Shown here one piece after another: positions 58,208 through 64,000 of a DNA stretch of 64,000 nucleotides (position 1 is the first letter of the stretch; the number at the start of each line of letters is the position of its first letter). Source of the stretch: Lingula anatina (lineage: Eukaryota; Brachiopoda; Lingulata; Lingulida; Lingulidae); assembly GCF_001039355.2 (NCBI RefSeq), contig NW_019775503.1, positions 95,100 to 159,099 on the forward strand, in the 5' to 3' direction. The notes below the pieces were generated by a model, which did not search any database, was not told the DNA's origin, and was given only the letters and a program-made list of their open reading frames with translations. The translations under genes and the position numbers were made by a program.

Positions 58208-61200
58208 GATTCTGAGGAAAAAAGAGAATAAAAAAGTTTTTCAAAAATAAATAAATAAATAGATAAATACAGATTGATCAGATTCCGCCAAAAATTTTGA
58301 ATTGTATTTTTTTTTTTTTTATTTCATGCCTTGAAAAGTCTTCCAAAAATAACTTTCATCAAAGCCCTAGGGAAAAATTTGGCTGAAAAATGGATTTCAT
58401 GTTATGAGTGACAGTTTACGCTAGTCCATGTAATGGCACTTTTTATAATGTTTATATTCATTCAAATTAATGACAAAAATTTTAAAGAACAAGATAATTA
58501 AAGTTGAAGTACCACATATCGCATATCGCTGGGGACACACCCTAAAGACAAATTACACTACTGTATTAAGTGGTAGAACGGGTTATAATGTGGGTACACC
58601 CAAGGACGTTCAATTTGCGTTCATGGTACACTCTAATATAAGTGCCATTTATCACTCTGCAGGGGATTGCACAGTCTAATAAGTACTCTGCTAACTTTAA
58701 AAAAGTACCAGTCTAATCTCAACAGACAGCGCTCTCCATCGTTTGTTCAGTAACGTTTATAGGCCTATGAAAACACTGCCACATAAAGTCAAGCTCTTTA
58801 CACACAATGTAAAAATCCAATTTTTGAAAAAGTTGCTACAGAGGCTTCCATCAAAAGTTCCACTTACAGGCCCGTAGCCAGGGGGGTTCGGGGGGTTCGA
58901 AAGAACCACCCTTTTTGCTGGGAAAAGGTCCACTGGGTAAAATTTTTTTGTACTTGGGGATTTTATGTTAAAAGGTCCACTTTTTCAGAAAACGAACCCC
59001 CCTCTGAAATTGCTGGCTACGGGCTTGACTTAAGTGTCGAATAAAAAAATCAACAGTTCGCGGTAAGAGCAATGCCAGAATTGTTACGACTGCCGTAATT
59101 TAAAATATTTTCCAAAGTAAAAGAGCCATCTCGTGTCTTAAGGTTGTCTGTCTGTCTGTATGCATACAATAAGTAAGAATAGATAGATACAAGATGAAAA
59201 TGCACGACGTGGTTATATAGATGCTTTCCATACAAATTATAGCCTATAGATGTGTAAACATACTAAATTAATGTAAAGCGAATACATTACCTTGTTTACT
59301 AACTGTAGATCAACAGCAAACTCTCCACTGTCGTTGTGCTTGTATTTTCTCTGCAAAGATATCATTAATTTTTGGTTCCTTAAATAAAGCATCGCGTTGA
59401 ATTAATTGCTTTTCCCGCCTGCATTTATGCCGCCCATTAGTGAGACTTTTGGTTGGCCATTAAACAGCATCTTGAGTAAGCATTTAGCAAGAAAAAACAA
59501 AACATTTTTATTATAACAACAAAACACATGCACATTTTAAGCAAGTGCAAAGGGAACAATGACCTACTGAGACATCTCTGATGAGACTCGATATCTGTTG
59601 ACAACATAACTGTCGTGTATAGCCTGTCTTGCCAGTGTTGGCGGGATTTTTAACCGCGACCACACCTCGATGTTGATTTCAAGTTCATGAAAAATGGCCG
59701 TCTTGCATAGACGAGAAAGCATGCCTCCTTAATTAATAATCTTTAAAATATAAAGTGAAAAATGGAAACAAAGAATATTTGAGAAATAATATAAATTGAT
59801 AGTCTAACGTATTTACCCATCTATTTTGGTCGAAGTCGAAAGTCACATCTATAGCATCATATAGATATAGTACATAGGCCTACCTCTCTATATGCTTAAT
59901 AAAATTTTGATAACTTTTTAAATGTATTAATTACATACACTAGTTATCATTCAGGTGTGGATTCCTTACGTCCGTACATACGGTGTATAAAATGCTCTAA
60001 TCGACGTGAAAAAGATAAAGACCTAAATATGTATATCCTAAATAAAGAGACAATGTCAGTAATTATAAAGGCAGAGGGGTAGGTTAGCCTTATGTAGGTA
60101 GAGGGAATGGGGTTAAAAAGGTTTATATAAAAATTTTACCTTGAATAAGCTCTTAAACTTTCCTTGTGAGTCCGCCGTAGTAAGAACTCAGCAGGTCCGC
60201 CACTCTTTTGACCACGTTTTATTCACAAAGTGTTAAGCAATATGATTGGTGGAATTTATGTGAGTGGTTTTTGTGAACTGGCCCAAGTCATTTGCTTGGA
60301 AAATAACTACTCACCTATGATTATATAAGATTCATGTGTAATCATTTGCATGACAATTAAGGTGACACCCATTAGATTTTTTAAGATTTTTAGATTATTT
60401 AAGGACACCATGTAAATGTAAAATTGATTTTTTAAAGATTTTGCTTTTTATCAACACTTACAGTTTTGTCAAGGTACAGGGCGACAATTAATATCACAAA
60501 AACGTCATTAAAACGGATTTTTGTAGCGTTTCAACCCCAGTGTACCTTTGTTTCACATTAAAGATGTAAAATTAGCTTCCCTGATTAGATCAGGGATAGC
60601 CTCTAAGCCCGTTAAACCAACGGAGTGCGTAAGACCATGATAAAAAGAAATAATTTATTTATCTCACGAAATAAATGCTTTCCTGGGTAAGCAGCATCGC
60701 TGATTGAGTTTTAGCCATCCTTGGCCGACCAACTACTGAGATTTTTGGTCGATTATAGTAAGGTAGTCGTGAGCTTCATATATAATTGTTGAGTTTGATT
60801 AATTTACATAAAATAGTACGCGTCCTGTGATGTGTAAAAATTTGACGCCTTGAGATGTGGTTATGCAAATAAATGGCTTGATAAAATCGCGTTTATTATG
60901 CATGCGGCTATAATTATAACGCATTAACACCGCTTGGCCTTGATGAAAACTTGGCCAGTTATAAGTATAGGTGACTGAAACGAGAATACGTATACAGGCA
61001 AGTGTATCAAGATGGTGACATTTTAAATTTATGGCGATTCAGATAATTACCCCAAATGCGTCTCCTGCATAATCCAGTGAAGCACATTCAGGTGTTGATA
61101 TTGTCGAGGGGGGGGTCCACGTTTTGGCCCCCGAAAGGATTTTAACTAGCCAGCAAGTATAGATTTCACCTATCAAGATTATCTATACTGTAAACCTGAT

Positions 61201-61734
61201 CATATTTAATAATTTCTTCGAGTTGCACTTATGAAGTTTTGGGATAATCTGAAATCAACGAAAAGACACGTGGAAGTCTGCTTTGTGTGAGTCATCATTA
61301 ACATAAACAACAGGAACATAAATGGTTGGAAAACATGCTGAATGTACACGTAGGAGTTCTGCTAAGGAGTTTGATATTGGGTAGTGACTTCATGTGCATC
61401 TCAGACAGAAGATAGTTGAAGCATTCGGAATTAAGTACATACAAGTACATTTAAAAATTAGATACAGGACAGGCACGCTCTGTAGCGCAGACAGAAAGTT
61501 GTGATGGAAGATCTTCAAATCAAACTCATCGCAGTCGACTATCTTTTACATGTAAGAACTACCATATGTAATGTGATAATTTCCATGTATAAACCATGAA
61601 CACCTTTTGTACTTTAGTAGGGCAGTTGATGTTCTTATTCTAACGCCTGGGTTTGCTTAGAGTGATCTCACAGGAGGAGTTAAGGACGTTCTGCATTAAA
61701 AAAAGACACGCGCACCTGCACGTTCAACAGAGAA
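58208..61734. other. LC8 upstream region and gap before the glycosyltransferase gene
   Basis: The left part is probably the LC8 5' UTR intron and holds the MITE at 58867-59027. A candidate non-coding first exon ends at 59291 (minus). A second donor-like site (attcaag|gtaaaa, minus) is near 60140. The rest (to 61734) shows no gene; divergent promoters for LC8 and the glycosyltransferase are expected inside it. Confidence 0.45.
58867..59027 (+). mobile_element. MITE with CAGGCCCGTAGCCAG ends, copy 2 (161 bp), exact 5-bp target duplication
   Basis: It starts CAGGCCCGTAGCCAG and ends CTGGCTACGGGCTTG. ACTTA flanks it on both sides (58862-58866 and 59028-59032). Internal landmarks ctgggaaaaggtccact and ggtccactttttcagaaaac match copy 1 at 38104 in reverse orientation. 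Its length is under 200 bp and it has no coding capacity. Confidence 0.9.
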
Positions 61735-62940
61735 ATGCATCACATAATAATCCGCACGACTCGGGGCAGGCCTCGCATCCCCGTCACGTTCATTAGTCAA
61801 CTTCTTCGTGTATTCGCTGTGACCATGCTGTGTGTTCTGTTCATCGGAGTGGCAAAATATTATCTAGGTATCACACCGCCAGTGTACGAATATAGCACAA
61901 AACAGTACATAAACGTTACGAACTTCGAAATGCCTTATGTTAAAATGAGGGGAAAAGTTGGGGACATAGTTAAGACGTCTCATACATTAGGCGTCGCGCA
62001 ACAGCACAAAGAATATACGAATTTGAAGAAAATATCTCTTGCTATTGGTGAAAAATATACACACGGATATTTTCAGGAACTAGAAAGCCTGTGGAAGCAC
62101 GTAGACCGTAACGCTGTGAATGTCGGCGAGCTCACGTTCAACGCGAGCACGCATGTGTATGAGGTTCACGGCAAACCTTTTTTATGGCTGTACTGGGATG
62201 GACCGCATATGCCTGCTTACATACGATTGTGTATACTCACAATTGTTTGCCATAACTTCGAAGATTTCCACATTAAACTTTTAAACGACACCGAATTCTC
62301 AAAAAGCGTTCCAGATTTACATCCCTTATTTAAGTCGCTTACCCCAAATCATAAGGCGGATTATTTTCGCGCCAGCATCCTTTACCAATACGGGGGGACG
62401 TATCTTGATGTTGATACGCTTAGTTTTAAATCTGTAAGACAAATGCATGAAAGACTGACTGATTATGACTTTACAGCGTGTGGCAACAATGTATACTCCT
62501 ATTATACTTCCAACATTGGACCCATTCGTGCACGGACAGTTTTAGCGCAAAAATGGATATCGGAAATTCATCGGCTTATGAACAGTACGGCATCCTTTGG
62601 AAGAGTTTTAAAATACGGAAACGATCCGTTCACACGAAGCCGTTTAGCAATTGAGATATTCTCACCAATATTGAAAGATCTTTTGAAGAATAAACAATTA
62701 AAGTTATATTATTATGATGCGTCAAAAACTTGGGGTCAGTTTGACCAGAACGCCATCATGTCAACTTCGCAAGATCTGGTGCGAGATTTGAAAGAAACGG
62801 ACCTTTTAGTGCTCCAAAATGATCTGTATCCAAAGGAACTGAAAACATATACGGCAACACAGGTTTTAAATGCAACTTTTGGATTGTCCAAACTATTAAG
62901 ACATTCTTTGAGCACGTGTAGGAACAAACGCGTGACTTAA
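61735..62940 (+). CDS. GT32/capsule-synthesis-type glycosyltransferase, type II membrane
   Basis: This intronless gene encodes 401 aa. Residues 17-40 form one N-terminal membrane anchor after a basic stretch (RTTRGRPR), the layout of a Golgi glycosyltransferase. The catalytic block runs FLWLYWDGPHMPAYIRLCI (about 150-168), then HKADYFRASILYQYGGTYLD, with the DVD (DXD) metal/nucleotide-sugar motif at 225-227. This matches the 'Gly_transf_sug / capsular polysaccharide synthesis' type of fold. Several N-glycosylation sequons (NVT, NAS, NDT, NST, NAT) fit a luminal domain. The sugar donor and acceptor cannot be told. Relatives are known in bacteria and patchily in invertebrates, so ancient transfer is possible but not shown. 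Confidence 0.85.
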   Translation: MHHIIIRTTRGRPRIPVTFISQLLRVFAVTMLCVLFIGVAKYYLGITPPVYEYSTKQYINVTNFEMPYVKMRGKVGDIVKTSHTLGVAQQHKEYTNLKKISLAIGEKYTHGYFQELESLWKHVDRNAVNVGELTFNASTHVYEVHGKPFLWLYWDGPHMPAYIRLCILTIVCHNFEDFHIKLLNDTEFSKSVPDLHPLFKSLTPNHKADYFRASILYQYGGTYLDVDTLSFKSVRQMHERLTDYDFTACGNNVYSYYTSNIGPIRARTVLAQKWISEIHRLMNSTASFGRVLKYGNDPFTRSRLAIEIFSPILKDLLKNKQLKLYYYDASKTWGQFDQNAIMSTSQDLVRDLKETDLLVLQNDLYPKELKTYTATQVLNATFGLSKLLRHSLSTCRNKRVT

Positions 62941-63480
62941 AGAAATCTTTAAATGAAGATGCAGGAAAGTATAGTCATATGTTGCTGTTCATAAAAAAAT
63001 TACTTGAAAATCATACTCAAAGCAACGTTATGGTCACAAATGTCAATCCAACGTGGTTTCCACTTGCCTTTTGCAGATTTGCATGGGAATTGCATTCAAA
63101 GTAATGATATGCCTTTTTTGCCACGTTGAAGTCAACGTGGGAGTAAAACGAAGTCCCCACTTTCCCAGATGTGCGTGGGAAGCGTATTCAAAGTAACGTG
63201 ACATTATGGAAAAGCTCCATCCAACGAGAGGACGATAATGTTGTGCATTAACGTTTAAATTGTGATGTCTACTTGATTCTGTTAGTTGCGCTGCCTTGGT
63301 TTATCTTGTAATACATGTAACACCACATTTATATCGCATTTCCGCTACATGGCTATATTTTCCAGTATCAGGCTGAACGCTCGAATTTTATTAACACAGA
63401 TTTTTAAGGGAAGCTTTGAAATGTTTTCTCAACTGATGTGAAATGTCCTAACTATAATTGCAGTGATGACACTGTTCAGA
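62941..63480 (+). other. 3' flank of the glycosyltransferase gene with three short repeats
   Basis: Three imperfect copies of 'cattcaaagtaacg-atg' lie at about 63012, 63094 and 63188, spaced about 80-95 bases, each beside cgtgg/cacg-rich sequence (gcgtgggaagcgtattcaaa, gcatgggaattgcattcaaa). They are probably a small tandem duplication in the 3' UTR. Confidence 0.4.
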
Positions 63481-63483
63481 GGA

Positions 63484-63486
<3 letters not shown>

Positions 63487-63550
<64 letters not shown>
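63487..63550. repeat. (GT)n(GA)n compound microsatellite
   Basis: GT units are followed directly by GA units, the same composite structure as at 39622-39692. Confidence 0.9.
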
Positions 63551-63552
<2 letters not shown>

Positions 63553-64000
63553 GACGATGGATTGGAAAGTGAGCGTACACGAACATGATAGATAAAGAAA
63601 AACGTGCATATTAATCGGCATTGTTCTGCTATTTCTCATCGTTAAATGTTCAGCACTGAACGTGGCCCTGTCAAAAGTGATAACAGCCATGCATTTCTGC
63701 AATATTTTGTGTGTTTGAACAACGTGAGCATGAGACTGCGCCAATATGTGTTGTATGGAAAAAATTGTATCAGTTCGTGCATTTATTTTTTTATGTATAT
63801 GTATTTTTGTAAACGGGAAATATGTAACTTGTCCTAGTGTCTGACTGAACAAAGAAAACGATTCATGTAAAACTAGCCCCGATGTGGGTCCATTTAGCAA
63901 GACTACATGGAATTTAAACCGAATGCGGTTGTTTCAATAACAAAATGAAATTGTTAACATGGCTGGTGTGAATTATAACAGAAATATTAAAGTTGGCAGC
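63551..64000. other. Right-edge non-coding sequence
   Basis: No gene is recognised. An aatattaaag near 63982 could be the glycosyltransferase poly(A) signal if its 3' UTR is about 1 kb. Confidence 0.3.

Noticed and set aside
63448-63900. 150-codon minus-strand frame at the right edge
   Set aside because: Its length depends on the (GT)n(GA)n microsatellite, and the rest shows no recognisable protein.

Overview
The window is nuclear DNA from an animal. It is AT-rich, its genes are split by GT-AG introns, it is full of short dispersed repeats, and it has one assembly gap. The protein set (an L1/neuroglian adhesion molecule with 6 Ig domains and a FIGQY ankyrin motif, GLYCTK, WDR82, RPAP3, LC8 dynein light chain, TMEM229) and the repeat style (tandem-repeat-bearing non-autonomous elements, MITEs, LINE 3' ends) suggest a marine invertebrate bilaterian, probably a lophotrochozoan such as a mollusc, annelid or brachiopod. 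The phylum is an inference; no sequence here fixes it.

Layout. 1-5.7 kb is a repeat block: an exactly periodic 146-bp tandem array, a second copy of its flank running into a 626-base N gap, a ~160-bp repeat, and two perfect hairpins. Eight protein genes follow: NXPE-like esterase (-, 5752-7164, intronless), GLYCTK (-, 8779-13178, 7 exons), WDR82 (+, 16200-20589, 9 exons), L1CAM/neuroglian (-, 22573-42808, 28 coding exons), TMEM229 (-, 48282-48863), RPAP3 (+, 52059-56641, 10 exons), LC8 dynein light chain (-, 57938-58207) and an intronless GT32/capsule-type glycosyltransferase (+, 61735-62940). I joined the exons by hand from splice sites and reading phase. GLYCTK (534 aa), WDR82 (313 aa), L1CAM (1442 aa) and RPAP3 (513 aa) all close in frame.

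The genes are not one pathway, but their arrangement is informative. GLYCTK and WDR82 are head to head, as I recall them on human 3p21. TMEM229 and RPAP3 diverge across an interval holding a perfect NRF1-type palindrome. RPAP3 and LC8 converge with poly(A) signals less than 100 bases apart. WDR82 and L1CAM also converge.

The most interesting local biology is in the L1CAM gene. Its FIGQY segment is tandemly duplicated with two competing splice acceptors 99 bases apart, giving two predicted cytoplasmic tails. Its last FN3 domain is duplicated (six FN3 instead of the usual five). Pieces of its first Ig-domain exons are copied into nearby introns. Several small transposon families are visible as multiple copies with terminal inverted repeats and target duplications.
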